A stretch of 26,558 bases of DNA. Origin: a bacterium. Its GTDB lineage: Bacteria; Bacillota_I; Bacilli_A; RF39; UBA660. The stretch lies in the NCBI GenBank assembly GCA_014846175.1, contig RKAV01000063.1:1-26558 (forward strand), read 5' to 3'. Under the pieces are notes generated by a model that made no database searches, was not told the origin of the DNA, and saw only the letters and a list, made by a program, of their open reading frames with translations. Position numbers and translations under genes: made by a program. Of this stretch, positions 15,624-23,417 are shown one piece after another (within the stretch, counting starts at the first letter, position 1; each line of letters opens with the position of its first letter).

Positions 15624-16067
15624 TTAGATCACCTCAGCTTTACTTCCTGATTCGTTAATCTTATCTATTGCACTCTTAGAAAATTTATGAGCTTGAACAG
15701 TAAGCTTCTTTTCTAATTGTCCTTCTCCTAAAACTTTAATTCCAGAAAGTTGTTTTTTAACAATTCCTCTTTCTTTTAATAAAGCTGGGGTAACAACTGT
15801 ACCATTTTCAAATACATTTAAATCTGAAAGATTGATAACAGCATATTCTTTTTTGAAAGGATAGTTACTAAATCCTCTTTTAGGTAGACGACGATATAAT
15901 GGTAATTGTCCACCTTCAAATACTGGATTTATACTTCCACCACTACGTGCTTTTTGCCCTTTTTGTCCACGACCTGATGTCTTACCTAAACCAGAACCAG
16001 ATCCACGACCTACACGTTTTTTAGAGTGTTTAGCACCAATATTTTTTTCTAATTCATGTAACTTCAT
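15624..16067 (-). CDS. rplO: Large subunit ribosomal protein L15
   Basis: A 147-residue L15, a late-binding 50S protein. The N-terminal basic, glycine-rich tail (GRGSGSGLGKTSGRGQKGQKARSGG region, about 21-44) threads into 23S rRNA, and FEGGQLPLYRRLPKRGFSN is the standard core start. Its ATG shares a base with the rpsE stop codon (TAATG). Normally rpmD (L30) lies between rpsE and rplO; here nothing separates them. Confidence 0.99.
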   Translation of the reverse strand: MKLHELEKNIGAKHSKKRVGRGSGSGLGKTSGRGQKGQKARSGGSINPVFEGGQLPLYRRLPKRGFSNYPFKKEYAVINLSDLNVFENGTVVTPALLKERGIVKKQLSGIKVLGEGQLEKKLTVQAHKFSKSAIDKINESGSKAEVI

Positions 16068-16576
16068 TATCCTAAAATCTCCTCTTCTTTTTTACCACGA
16101 AGTTGGGCAACTTCTTCGATTGTTCTCATACTTTTTAAACCATTCATTGCAGCTTCTGCCATGTTTAGTTTAGTTCTAGCTCCTAAAGATTTAGAAACAA
16201 CATCACGAACTCCAGCTAAATCTAAAATAGCACGAACGCTACCACCAGCGATAACTCCAGTACCTTCTTTAGCAGGTTTTAACATAACTCTAGCAGCACC
16301 ACTACGTCCAACAACTTCATGAGGAATAGTTCTTCCCTCTACAAGAGGAACAGTGATTAAGTTTTTATTAGCAGCTTGAATAGCTTTTTTAATAGCATCA
16401 GGTACTTCGCTAGCTTTTCCAGTACCTAAGCCAACTTTTCCTTTTCTATCACCAATAACAACGATTGCAGAAAAACGACGATTTCTACCACCTTTAGTAA
16501 CTTTAGTAACGCTTTTTACTTCAACTACTAATTCTTCAAATTCTTTGTTCTTGGCATCATTTGTTTGCTTTTGCAT
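16067..16576 (-). CDS. rpsE: Small subunit ribosomal protein S5
   Basis: A 169-residue S5, part of the mRNA entry channel and the 30S accuracy centre. The N-terminal double-stranded-RNA-binding fold contains VKSVTKVTKGGRNRRFSAIVVIGD, and the C-terminal domain has GTGVIAGGSVRAILDLAGVRDV and the typical SLGARTKLNM. Length is normal. It begins 12 bases after rplR and overlaps rplO by one base. Confidence 0.99.
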   Translation of the reverse strand: MQKQTNDAKNKEFEELVVEVKSVTKVTKGGRNRRFSAIVVIGDRKGKVGLGTGKASEVPDAIKKAIQAANKNLITVPLVEGRTIPHEVVGRSGAARVMLKPAKEGTGVIAGGSVRAILDLAGVRDVVSKSLGARTKLNMAEAAMNGLKSMRTIEEVAQLRGKKEEEILG

Positions 16577-16588
16577 ATTTTTTCCTCC

Positions 16589-16951
16589 TTAGAATTCTAA
16601 TCCATTACTACGTGCAGCATCAGCTAAAGCTTTTACACGTCCATGATAAAGATATCCACCTCTATCAAATACTACTTTTGTAATGCCAGCTTCTTTTGCT
16701 TTTTTAGCAATACTTTCACCGACTTTACTAGCTGCTTCAATATTAGAACCATTCTTTAATTTTAAATCTTTATCTAATGAAGAAGCAGATACTAATGTTT
16801 TTTTATTATCATCATCGATAATTTGGGCATAAATGCCTGTGTTTGAGCGAAATACACTAAGACGAGGAGCAGCTTCAGTACCATGTAACTGTTTTCTGAT
16901 TCTAGCATGACGCATTTCTCTCATACTATTTCTTGATTTTTTACTAACCAT
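16589..16951 (-). CDS. rplR: Large subunit ribosomal protein L18
   Basis: A 120-residue L18 that binds 5S rRNA with L5 to form the central protuberance. The arginine-rich N-terminus (RNSMREMRHARIRKQLHGT), PRLSVFRSNTGIYAQIIDDD and the ending FDRGGYLYHGRVKALADAARSNGLEF are standard. Length is normal; it lies 18 bases after rplF. The 5S rRNA gene that it would bind is encoded 9 kb upstream on the same strand. Confidence 0.99.
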   Translation of the reverse strand: MVSKKSRNSMREMRHARIRKQLHGTEAAPRLSVFRSNTGIYAQIIDDDNKKTLVSASSLDKDLKLKNGSNIEAASKVGESIAKKAKEAGITKVVFDRGGYLYHGRVKALADAARSNGLEF

Positions 16952-16969
16952 AATTTTCTCTCCTTCCTA

Positions 16970-17500
16970 CTAAGCAGCTTTCTTTCCTTCTTTACGTTGA
17001 ATATGTTCATCTTTATAACGAATACCTTTTCCTTTATAAGGTTCAGGTTTTCTTACTTTACGAACATTAGCAGCAAATTCACCAACTAATACTTTGTCAA
17101 TACCTTTAACAACAATTTCAGTATTGCTAGGAGCTTCTACCGTAAGTCCTTCAGGTACATCCATAACTACAGGATGAGAATATCCAGCATTAATTGTTAA
17201 TTTGTTACCAGCTACATTAAATCTGTAACCAACACCAATGATTTCTAGACCTTTTTCATATCCCTTAGTTACCCCAAGGATCATATTATGAAGAAGTGCA
17301 TTCATTGTTCCATGCATTGCTTTCGCTGCATCGTTAACTCTAGTTAATGTGATTGTATTTTCTTCTTGTTCTAAAGAAATACCTTTTAACATTTTTTGAG
17401 ACAAGCTTCCTTTTGGACCAGTAACTGTTACGATATCATTTTCTACCTTAACTGTTACTCCTTCAGGAACTTCAATTTTACGATTTCCAATACGGCTCAT
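16970..17500 (-). CDS. rplF: Large subunit ribosomal protein L6
   Basis: A 176-residue L6 near the factor-binding centre and the sarcin-ricin loop. It has two similar domains; MSRIGNRKIEVPEGVTV starts the first, and the second ends with the conserved RKVRKPEPYKGKGIRYKDE. Length is normal. It lies 15 bases after rpsH and 18 before rplR. Confidence 0.99.
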   Translation of the reverse strand: MSRIGNRKIEVPEGVTVKVENDIVTVTGPKGSLSQKMLKGISLEQEENTITLTRVNDAAKAMHGTMNALLHNMILGVTKGYEKGLEIIGVGYRFNVAGNKLTINAGYSHPVVMDVPEGLTVEAPSNTEIVVKGIDKVLVGEFAANVRKVRKPEPYKGKGIRYKDEHIQRKEGKKAA

Positions 17501-17515
17501 ATTTTCACCTTCCTT

Positions 17516-17923
17516 TTACCAAATGTATGCTAAAACTTCGCCACCAATGTTTAATTTACGAGCTTGTTTATCAGTCATAATTCCTTGTGATGTTGAAATA
17601 ATGGCAATTCCTAAACCGTTTAAAACACGAGGAATTTCATCATTTTTAACATAAACACGAAGTCCTGGTTTTGAAATTCTTTTAAGTCCTGTAATGACTC
17701 TTTCTTTCTTTTCACCATATTTTAAGGTAAGGATAATCTCACCTTGTACATTATCATCTTTCTTTTCAACTTTGTAGTCCTTAATAAAACCTTCTTCTTT
17801 TAAGATTCTTGCAATTTCAACTTTAACGTTTGATGAAGGTACAACTACTTTTTCATAACGCATTTGATTAGCATTACGAATACGAGTTAACATATCCGCA
17901 ACTACGTCTGTAACTACAGCCAT
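17516..17923 (-). CDS. rpsH: Small subunit ribosomal protein S8
   Basis: A 135-residue S8, a primary binder of the central domain of 16S rRNA and, in some bacteria, a translational repressor of the spc operon. TDVVADMLTRIRNANQ opens the first domain, and the C-terminal signature STSQGIMTDKQARKLNIGGEVLAYIW is complete. It is about three residues longer than usual at the N-terminus. It follows rpsN by 17 bases. Confidence 0.99.
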   Translation of the reverse strand: MAVVTDVVADMLTRIRNANQMRYEKVVVPSSNVKVEIARILKEEGFIKDYKVEKKDDNVQGEIILTLKYGEKKERVITGLKRISKPGLRVYVKNDEIPRVLNGLGIAIISTSQGIMTDKQARKLNIGGEVLAYIW

Positions 17924-17940
17924 TCTTATCCTCCTTCCTT

Positions 17941-18126
17941 CTACCAGCTTGATTTCTTAACGCCTGGTATTTGTCCTTTTGAAGCCAATTCACGGAAGCA
18001 TATACGACAGATCCCAAACTTACTCATAACAGCGTGAGGTCTACCACAACGTGTACAACGTGTATATTCACGTACTTTGAATTTTGGCTTTCTACTATTT
18101 TTTACAATCATACTTTTTTTTGCCAT
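17941..18126 (-). CDS. rpsN: Small subunit ribosomal protein S14, zinc type
   Basis: A 61-residue short S14 of the 30S head. Cys24, Cys27, Cys40 and Cys43 (CTRCGRP and CRICFREL) form the zinc site, so this is the type Z form and not the longer zinc-free form. It ends with GQIPGVKKSSW, the typical tail. It sits between rplE and rpsH with gaps of 13 and 17 bases. Confidence 0.98.
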   Translation of the reverse strand: MAKKSMIVKNSRKPKFKVREYTRCTRCGRPHAVMSKFGICRICFRELASKGQIPGVKKSSW

Positions 18127-18139
18127 TTTATCCCTCCAA

Positions 18140-18679
18140 TTACTTTCTAAATGGAATTCCTAGTTCATTTAATAAGTCATAAGCTTCTTCATTGGTCTTT
18201 GCAGTGGTAACAAATACGATATCCATACCACGTACTTTTACAACTTCATCATAATTGATTTCTGAGAAGATTAATTGTTCTTTAATACCTAAAGTATAAT
18301 TTCCACGTCCATCAAATGATTTAGGACTAACACCACGGAAGTCACGTACTTGAGGAAGAGAGATAGAAATTAACTTATCAACAAAGTTATACATATTTTC
18401 CCCTCTTAAAGTTACCTTACATCCGATTTTTTGTCCTTCTCTGATTTTAAATCCAGCGATAGATTTCTTAGCTTTAGTAACTACTGGTTTTTGTCCAGAA
18501 ATCTTAGCTAAATCACTAACAGCAGCATCTAATAATTTTGCATTGCTAGCTCCATCACCAACACCCATGTTAATAACTACTTTATCTAACTTAGGTACTT
18601 CCATAATTGATTTATAATTATATTTGTTCATTAAACTTGGAACAATTTCATTTACGTACTTTTCTTTTAGGCGGTTCAT
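18140..18679 (-). CDS. rplE: Large subunit ribosomal protein L5
   Basis: A 179-residue L5, which with L18 anchors 5S rRNA and contacts P-site tRNA through its loop. MNRLKEKYVNEIVPSLMNKY, KVVINMGVGDGASN and PVVTKAKKSIAGFKIREG are standard; GRGNYTLGIKEQLIFSEINYD is the usual C-terminal block. Length is normal. It begins 21 bases after rplX. Confidence 0.99.
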   Translation of the reverse strand: MNRLKEKYVNEIVPSLMNKYNYKSIMEVPKLDKVVINMGVGDGASNAKLLDAAVSDLAKISGQKPVVTKAKKSIAGFKIREGQKIGCKVTLRGENMYNFVDKLISISLPQVRDFRGVSPKSFDGRGNYTLGIKEQLIFSEINYDEVVKVRGMDIVFVTTAKTNEEAYDLLNELGIPFRK

Positions 18680-18700
18680 TCGTTATACCCTCCTTCCACA

Positions 18701-19009
18701 CTAATCAAGTGTCTCTTTTGACTTGACACTAATTCTTACTTTTTTATTATTTTTATCATTAGTATAGCCAATTCTTGTTCTCTTTTTAGTTTTTGGATCA
18801 ATTATCATAACATTACTTGCATCAATTGGTGCTTCTACTTCTAAAATTCCACCAGTTACTTGTCCATTACCTTTTTGATGTTTCTTAACAATATGAACAC
18901 CTTCAATGATAACTTTATTTTCATTTCGTAATGTTTTAATAATCTTACCTGTTTTTCCTTTATCAGAACCAGAAATTACTTCTACTTTATCTCCAACTTT
19001 TAACTTCAT
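18701..19009 (-). CDS. rplX: Large subunit ribosomal protein L24
   Basis: A 102-residue L24, one of the two proteins that start 50S assembly and which sits at the tunnel exit. The KOW motif lies in KVGDKVEVISGSDKGKTGKI near the N-terminus, and HIVKKHQKGNGQVTGGILEVE follows. The frame is open for ten more codons upstream, but AAGGAGG is placed seven bases before the ATG at 19009 and the family starts with MKxKxGD, so that start is preferred. It follows rplN by ten bases. Confidence 0.97.
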   Translation of the reverse strand: MKLKVGDKVEVISGSDKGKTGKIIKTLRNENKVIIEGVHIVKKHQKGNGQVTGGILEVEAPIDASNVMIIDPKTKKRTRIGYTNDKNNKKVRISVKSKETLD

Positions 19010-19019
19010 AATAACCTCC

Positions 19020-19388
19020 TTATAATACCTCTTTCGCAAGAGATACTATTTTCATATAATCTTTCTCACGAAGTTCACGTGCTACTGGTCCAAAAATACG
19101 AGTTCCGACAGGAGTCTTATCATCACGAATGATAACACAAGCATTGTCATCAAACTTGATATAACTTCCATCTTCACGTCTTAGACCTTGTTTACTACGA
19201 ACAATAACAGCTTTTACAACCTTACCTTTTGGGTATGGGGAGTTTGGAATAGCATTTTTCACAGTTCCTACTACTACGTCACCAATATTTCCAGTCTTAA
19301 CATGGCTTCCACCAAGTACACGAATTACTAGTAATTCACGTGCTCCAGAATTATCAGCAACTTTTAATCTACTTTCCTGTTGTAACAT
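19020..19388 (-). CDS. rplN: Large subunit ribosomal protein L14
   Basis: A 122-residue L14 on the subunit interface, next to L19, and target of the silencing factor RsfS. MLQQESRLKVADNSGARELLVIRVLGG, GDVVVGTVKNAIPN and DDKTPVGTRIFGPVARELR are the typical blocks. Length exactly matches the family. It follows rpsQ by 25 bases. Confidence 0.99.
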   Translation of the reverse strand: MLQQESRLKVADNSGARELLVIRVLGGSHVKTGNIGDVVVGTVKNAIPNSPYPKGKVVKAVIVRSKQGLRREDGSYIKFDDNACVIIRDDKTPVGTRIFGPVARELREKDYMKIVSLAKEVL

Positions 19389-19413
19389 CGATTACATCCT
19401 CCTTTTTCTTTTA

Positions 19414-19674
19414 CTATAATACTATAGCTTCTTTTACGATTTCTTTTAAGTAGAAATGTTTTGTTTTAGAAAGTGGTCTAGTTTCAACGATTCTTACAAC
19501 ATCTCCTACTTTAGCTTTATTCGTTTCATCATGAACACTATATTTTTTTGATGATTTTACTCTTTTATGATATAGTGGGTGCATTTTATGTGTTTCTACA
19601 AGTACTGTAATTGTTTTATTATTACTAGCACTAACAACTTTACCTACTAACTCATGGCTTTTCTTCTTATCCAT
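19414..19674 (-). CDS. rpsQ: Small subunit ribosomal protein S17
   Basis: An 86-residue OB-fold S17, a primary 16S rRNA binder in the 5' domain. The signature VETHKMHPLYHKRVKSSKKY and VGDVVRIVETRPLSKTKHFYL are present. Length is normal. It lies ten bases after rpmC and has a GGAGG ribosome binding site. Confidence 0.98.
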   Translation of the reverse strand: MDKKKSHELVGKVVSASNNKTITVLVETHKMHPLYHKRVKSSKKYSVHDETNKAKVGDVVRIVETRPLSKTKHFYLKEIVKEAIVL

Positions 19675-19684
19675 AAATTCCCTC

Positions 19685-19885
19685 CTATACTTCTTCCTTT
19701 AATTCACGTTCTCTTAAAACGGTTTTTAATCTAGCAACGGTGTGTCTTAAATCACGAATGCGAGAAGGCTTTTCTAGATTACCTGTAGCTTGTTGAAAAC
19801 GTAAGTTAAAAAGTTCTTCTTTAGTTTCTTTTAATTTAACATTAATTTCTTCATTTGATAATTCTCTGATTTCACTAATCTTCAT
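19685..19885 (-). CDS. rpmC: Large subunit ribosomal protein L29
   Basis: A 66-residue helical hairpin protein at the tunnel exit, where it helps dock trigger factor and signal recognition particle with L23. MKISEIRELSNEEI, LFNLRFQQATGNLEKPSRIR and the KTVLRER end are standard. A GTG twelve bases earlier is in frame, but its ribosome binding site would be too close, and the family starts with MK-x-x-EIR; the ATG at 19885 is therefore chosen. It overlaps the end of rplP by 11 bases. Confidence 0.96.
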   Translation of the reverse strand: MKISEIRELSNEEINVKLKETKEELFNLRFQQATGNLEKPSRIRDLRHTVARLKTVLRERELKEEV

Positions 19886-20306
19886 TCGTAACGCCACCTT
19901 CCTCTTTTTTTACAAATTTACATTGAATTGGTAATTTATGACTTGCAAGTCTTAAAGCTTCACGAGCAACAGGCTCTGATACACCAGAAATTTCAAACAT
20001 AATTTTTCCTTCTTTAACAACTGCAACCCATTTATCTACGCTACCTTTACCTTTTCCTTGACGAGTACCAATAGCTTTAGCAGTTAATGGTAAGTGTGGG
20101 AAAATATTAATCCAAACTTTTCCCCCACGTTTCATATAACGTGTCATAGCAATACGAGCTGCCTCAATTTGGTTAGCTGTAATCCAAGCACCTTCTTTAG
20201 CCATAAGACCATACTCACCAAAATGAAGTTCTACATTACCTTTAGCTTTGCCTTCGTAAGGTAATCTATGAACACGACGATATTTAGTTCTTGATGGTAT
20301 TAACAT
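19875..20306 (-). CDS. rplP: Large subunit ribosomal protein L16
   Basis: A 143-residue L16, needed late in 50S assembly, close to the A-site tRNA elbow and the peptidyl transferase centre. IEAARIAMTRYMKRGGKVWI (about 47-66) and EISGVSEPVAREALRLASHK are typical. Two segments differ from most bacteria: residues 14-23 (RLPYEGKAKG, a form that I associate with Mollicutes-like L16) and the loop LTAKAIGTRQGKGKG (74-88), where Gln83 stands at the place of Met82 in E. coli, next to the conserved Arg. It follows rpsC by one base and overlaps rpmC. Confidence 0.98.
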   Translation of the reverse strand: MLIPSRTKYRRVHRLPYEGKAKGNVELHFGEYGLMAKEGAWITANQIEAARIAMTRYMKRGGKVWINIFPHLPLTAKAIGTRQGKGKGSVDKWVAVVKEGKIMFEISGVSEPVAREALRLASHKLPIQCKFVKKEEGGVTNED

Positions 20307-20307
20307 A

Positions 20308-20961
20308 TTAATTACCTCCTTTAGCCTTTTTATTGTTTAGGATTTCTCCCTTATAGATCCAAACTTTAACTCCGATTTTTCCATAAGTTGTATCTGCTTC
20401 ACTTGTAGCATAATCAACATCAGCTCTTAATGTATGTAGAGGAATAGTTCCTTCTATATAATGTTCACTACGAGCCATATCTGCTCCACCTAAACGTCCA
20501 GATACTTGTGTTTTAATTCCTTTTGCTCCTGCCTTCATAGCATTTCTAATAGCTCTTTTTTGTGCCATACGGAATGATGCACGATTAGTAATTTGATTTG
20601 CTATAGAATCAGCAACAAGTTGAGCATTTAAATCAGCTTTCTTGATATCTACTATTGAAACATTGATATTTTCGCCGATTTCCTTAGTCATATCTTTTCT
20701 AAGTTTTGTAATTTCTTCTCCTCCGCGTCCAATGATAACACCAGGTTTAGAGGTATGAATGGTAACTTCACATTTTTTATTAGTACGATCAATTTCAACT
20801 TTTGCAATTCCTGCACTCTTTAAATTCTTTTTGATATATTCACGAATTTTAAGATCGTTAGCTAAAACTTTTGAGAAGTCAGTTTTTGAAGCATACCATT
20901 TTGCTTCCCAATCTTTATTGATTCCAAGTCTTAGTCCTATTGGATCAACTTTTTGTCCCAT
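20308..20961 (-). CDS. rpsC: Small subunit ribosomal protein S3
   Basis: A 217-residue S3 from the mRNA entry pore, with unwinding activity in the ribosome. It begins MGQKVDPIGLRLGINKDWE. The type II KH domain is seen at TSKPGVIIGRGGEEITKLRK (GRGG being the GxxG loop), and the C-terminal domain has RASFRMAQKRAIRNAMKAGAKG and VSGRLGGADMARSE. Length is normal. It lies 15 bases after rplV. Confidence 0.99.
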   Translation of the reverse strand: MGQKVDPIGLRLGINKDWEAKWYASKTDFSKVLANDLKIREYIKKNLKSAGIAKVEIDRTNKKCEVTIHTSKPGVIIGRGGEEITKLRKDMTKEIGENINVSIVDIKKADLNAQLVADSIANQITNRASFRMAQKRAIRNAMKAGAKGIKTQVSGRLGGADMARSEHYIEGTIPLHTLRADVDYATSEADTTYGKIGVKVWIYKGEILNNKKAKGGN

Positions 20962-20976
20962 TTTTTCTCCTCCTTA

Positions 20977-21321
20977 TTATTTTTCTGCCACTTTAATAAC
21001 AATGTGACTTGTTCTTTTATCTTTATGTCCGATACGTCCACGAGAATCAAATAAAATTCTCTTCATTACAGGACCAGCATCTACTCTTGCTTCACTTACA
21101 TATAAGTTTTCTAATTTCATATCATGATTATTAGTAGCATTTGCAATAGCTGAATTTAATGTATTTTTTACCATAACGGCTGCTTTTTTATTAGTATTAC
21201 TTAAAATAGCAAGGGCTTCATTAACTTTTTTACCACGAATCATATCAACTACAAGACGTGCCTTGATTGGAGAAATCCTTTGCATTTTAGCAATAGCTTG
21301 TGCTTGTTTTATCTCTTCCAT
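20977..21321 (-). CDS. rplV: Large subunit ribosomal protein L22
   Basis: A 114-residue L22 whose extended beta hairpin lines the narrow part of the exit tunnel, the place where macrolide resistance mutations arise. ISPIKARLVVDMIRGKKVNEA and the hairpin VDAGPVMKRILFDSRGRIGHKDKRTSHI are normal, without obvious insertions. It follows rpsS by 21 bases. Confidence 0.99.
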   Translation of the reverse strand: MEEIKQAQAIAKMQRISPIKARLVVDMIRGKKVNEALAILSNTNKKAAVMVKNTLNSAIANATNNHDMKLENLYVSEARVDAGPVMKRILFDSRGRIGHKDKRTSHIVIKVAEK

Positions 21322-21342
21322 CTAATTTTCCTCCCTTGTCTT

Positions 21343-21612
21343 CTACTTCTTCTTGTCGCTTCCGTGTCCACCAAATTTACGAGTTAATGCAAACTCACCT
21401 AATTTGTGTCCAACCATATCTTCTGTAACATAAACAGGAATAAATTCACGTCCATTGTGTACAGCAAATGTATGACCAATAAAATCAGGATAAATAGTAG
21501 AACGGCGTGACCAAGTTTTAATTACTTCTTTTTTACCACTTTTGTTTAATTCTTTTACCTTTTTTAATAATCTATCAAAAACATAAGGTTTTTTCTTTGA
21601 ACTTCTTGCCAT
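21343..21612 (-). CDS. rpsS: Small subunit ribosomal protein S19
   Basis: An 89-residue S19 of the 30S head, paired with S13 and contacting the A-site tRNA. MARSSKKKPYVFDRLLKKV, WSRRSTIYPDFIGHTFAVHNG and MVGHKLGEFALTRKFGGHG are the standard blocks. Length is normal. It follows rplB by 11 bases. Confidence 0.99.
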   Translation of the reverse strand: MARSSKKKPYVFDRLLKKVKELNKSGKKEVIKTWSRRSTIYPDFIGHTFAVHNGREFIPVYVTEDMVGHKLGEFALTRKFGGHGSDKKK

Positions 21613-21623
21613 TATTTTCCTCC

Positions 21624-22454
21624 TTATTTACTTCCACGACGACGAACAATAAATTTATCCGTACGTTTATTATTTCTTGTTTTATATCCAAGAGCTGGTT
21701 TACCCCAAGGAGTAACAGGTCCTTTACGTCCAATTGGTGCTCTTCCTTCTCCACCACCATGAGGGTGATCATTTGGATTCATAACAGAACCACGAACTGT
21801 TGGACGAATTCCCATGTGACGTTTTCTTCCAGCTTTTCCAAGCTTTACTAGATTTGAATCTTCATTACCAACTACACCAATAGTTGCCATACAAGTTCCA
21901 AGTACACGTCTTTGTTCTCCACTTGATAAACGAATCATTACATAATTTCCTTCACGACCAAGGATTTGTGCAGAACTTCCAGCACTACGTGCTAAACTTC
22001 CACCCTTTCCTGGACGAAGCTCGATATTATGAATAACAGTACCTACAGGAATATTCATAATAGGTAATGCATTACCAGTTTTAATATCAACATTAGAACC
22101 AGCTACGATTTTATCTCCTACTTTCAATCCCTTAGGTGCGATAATATATCTTTTTTCACCATCTAAATAATTGATTAATGCAATGTTAGCACTACGATTT
22201 GGATCGTATTCAATACTTGCTACAACACCTTCAACATCAAATTTATTTCTCTTGAAATCAATGATACGGTATTTTCTTTTAACTCCACCGCCTTGATGAC
22301 GAACAGTTATTTTACCTTGATTGTTACGACCAGCTTTTTTGTTAAGTGTTACAACTAAACTTTTTTCTGGTGTACTTTTTGTTATTTCTTCATTGACAAG
22401 AGTACTTTTATTTCTTTGTCCTGGTGTAGTAGGTCTAAACTTTTTAATTGCCAT
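21624..22454 (-). CDS. rplB: Large subunit ribosomal protein L2
   Basis: A 276-residue L2, one of the oldest 50S proteins, needed for subunit joining and peptidyl transfer. The RNA-binding core contains GGGVKRKYRIIDFKRNKFD and VIHNIELRPGKGGSLARSAG; the C-terminal signature NPNDHPHGGGEGRAPIGRKG includes the His that lies near the peptidyl transferase centre. Length is normal. It starts 16 bases after rplW. Confidence 0.99.
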   Translation of the reverse strand: MAIKKFRPTTPGQRNKSTLVNEEITKSTPEKSLVVTLNKKAGRNNQGKITVRHQGGGVKRKYRIIDFKRNKFDVEGVVASIEYDPNRSANIALINYLDGEKRYIIAPKGLKVGDKIVAGSNVDIKTGNALPIMNIPVGTVIHNIELRPGKGGSLARSAGSSAQILGREGNYVMIRLSSGEQRRVLGTCMATIGVVGNEDSNLVKLGKAGRKRHMGIRPTVRGSVMNPNDHPHGGGEGRAPIGRKGPVTPWGKPALGYKTRNNKRTDKFIVRRRGSK

Positions 22455-22470
22455 AACTTATTTCCTCCTT

Positions 22471-22752
22471 CTAACCAAGATTAATTTCTTCGCCTTCAGC
22501 TAACTTAACAATAGCTTTCTTACAACGATTTGTAAGACCAGTATAGCGTCCAACTCTTCTTTTCTTAGGTTTTACATTGATTGTTCTAATTTCTTTAACA
22601 TGAACATTAAATATTTTTTCAATAGCTTGTTTAATTTCTATTTTATTAGCTCTAGAATCAACTTTGAAAACATATTTTCCATTTTGTGCTATAACTCCAC
22701 TTTTTTCAGTAATAACTGGAGCTTTAATAATATCTAAATACTTAGTATCCAT
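22471..22752 (-). CDS. rplW: Large subunit ribosomal protein L23
   Basis: A 93-residue L23, the main docking site for trigger factor and signal recognition particle at the tunnel exit. IIKAPVITEKSGV, YVFKVDSRANKIEIKQAIEK and the loop KPKKRRVGRYTGLTNRCKKA are standard. Its ATG overlaps the rplD stop codon by one base (TAATG). Confidence 0.98.
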   Translation of the reverse strand: MDTKYLDIIKAPVITEKSGVIAQNGKYVFKVDSRANKIEIKQAIEKIFNVHVKEIRTINVKPKKRRVGRYTGLTNRCKKAIVKLAEGEEINLG

Positions 22753-23375
22753 TATTTAAGCACCTCCTCTACGTCTTTAAGAGCTTTTTCTGTCATAACC
22801 ATAACGTCACTATTTACAATATCAAGAACATTTACTTCATCACTAGAAATTAATGCAACATTTTGTAAATTTCTTGAAGCTAAAATTACGTTTTCTTCAA
22901 ATTGGTCTACAACAAATAATACTTTTTTATCTTCAACTTTCATATTTTTTAGTAAAGTTGCCATTTCTTTAGTTTTAGGTGTTCCAAAAACTAATTCTTC
23001 AATTACTATAACTTCTCCATCTAAGAATTTATGAGCAAATGCACTTTTTAAAGCTAAACGACGTTCTTTACGATTTTGCTTTTTACTATAGTCACGTGGT
23101 ACTGGTGTTCCATAACGTCCACCACCTACCCATTGAACAGCTCTAATAGAACCTTGGCGGGCATGTCCTGTACCTTTTTGTCTCCATGGCTTTCTTCCTC
23201 CACCTCTTACTTCACTGCGAGTTTTAGTAGAGTGTGTCCCCTGACGTAATGATGCTTGTTGAAGAATAATCGCATCATATAACACTTTATCATTTGGGGT
23301 AATATCAAAAATTTCATTTACTTTTAATTCTTTAACTTCTTCACCCTTAAGGTTTATAAGTTTTACCTTTTTCAT
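22752..23375 (-). CDS. rplD: Large subunit ribosomal protein L4
   Basis: A 207-residue L4, a tunnel-lining 50S protein that in several bacteria also represses the S10 operon by binding its leader RNA. The long tunnel loop includes RGGGRKPWRQKGTGHARQGS and VGGGRYGTPVPRDYS. The frame is open six codons further upstream (TTG), but AAGGAGG lies eight bases before the ATG at 23375, and that codon would fall in the ribosome binding site region. It follows rplC by 42 bases, the widest gap in the cluster. It is the natural candidate regulator for the folded leader upstream of rpsJ. Confidence 0.98.
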   Translation of the reverse strand: MKKVKLINLKGEEVKELKVNEIFDITPNDKVLYDAIILQQASLRQGTHSTKTRSEVRGGGRKPWRQKGTGHARQGSIRAVQWVGGGRYGTPVPRDYSKKQNRKERRLALKSAFAHKFLDGEVIVIEELVFGTPKTKEMATLLKNMKVEDKKVLFVVDQFEENVILASRNLQNVALISSDEVNVLDIVNSDVMVMTEKALKDVEEVLK

Positions 23376-23417
23376 GCTTTTTTCCTCCTTCAATCACTTT
23401 CTTTTATTTTGTGATGA

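Noticed and set aside
18701..19039. Longer start choices for rplX (19039), rplD (23393), rpmC (19897) and fhs (7806)
   Set aside because: Each uses a non-standard start codon or lacks a spaced ribosome binding site, and each adds residues that the families do not have; the internal ATG has a good site in every case.
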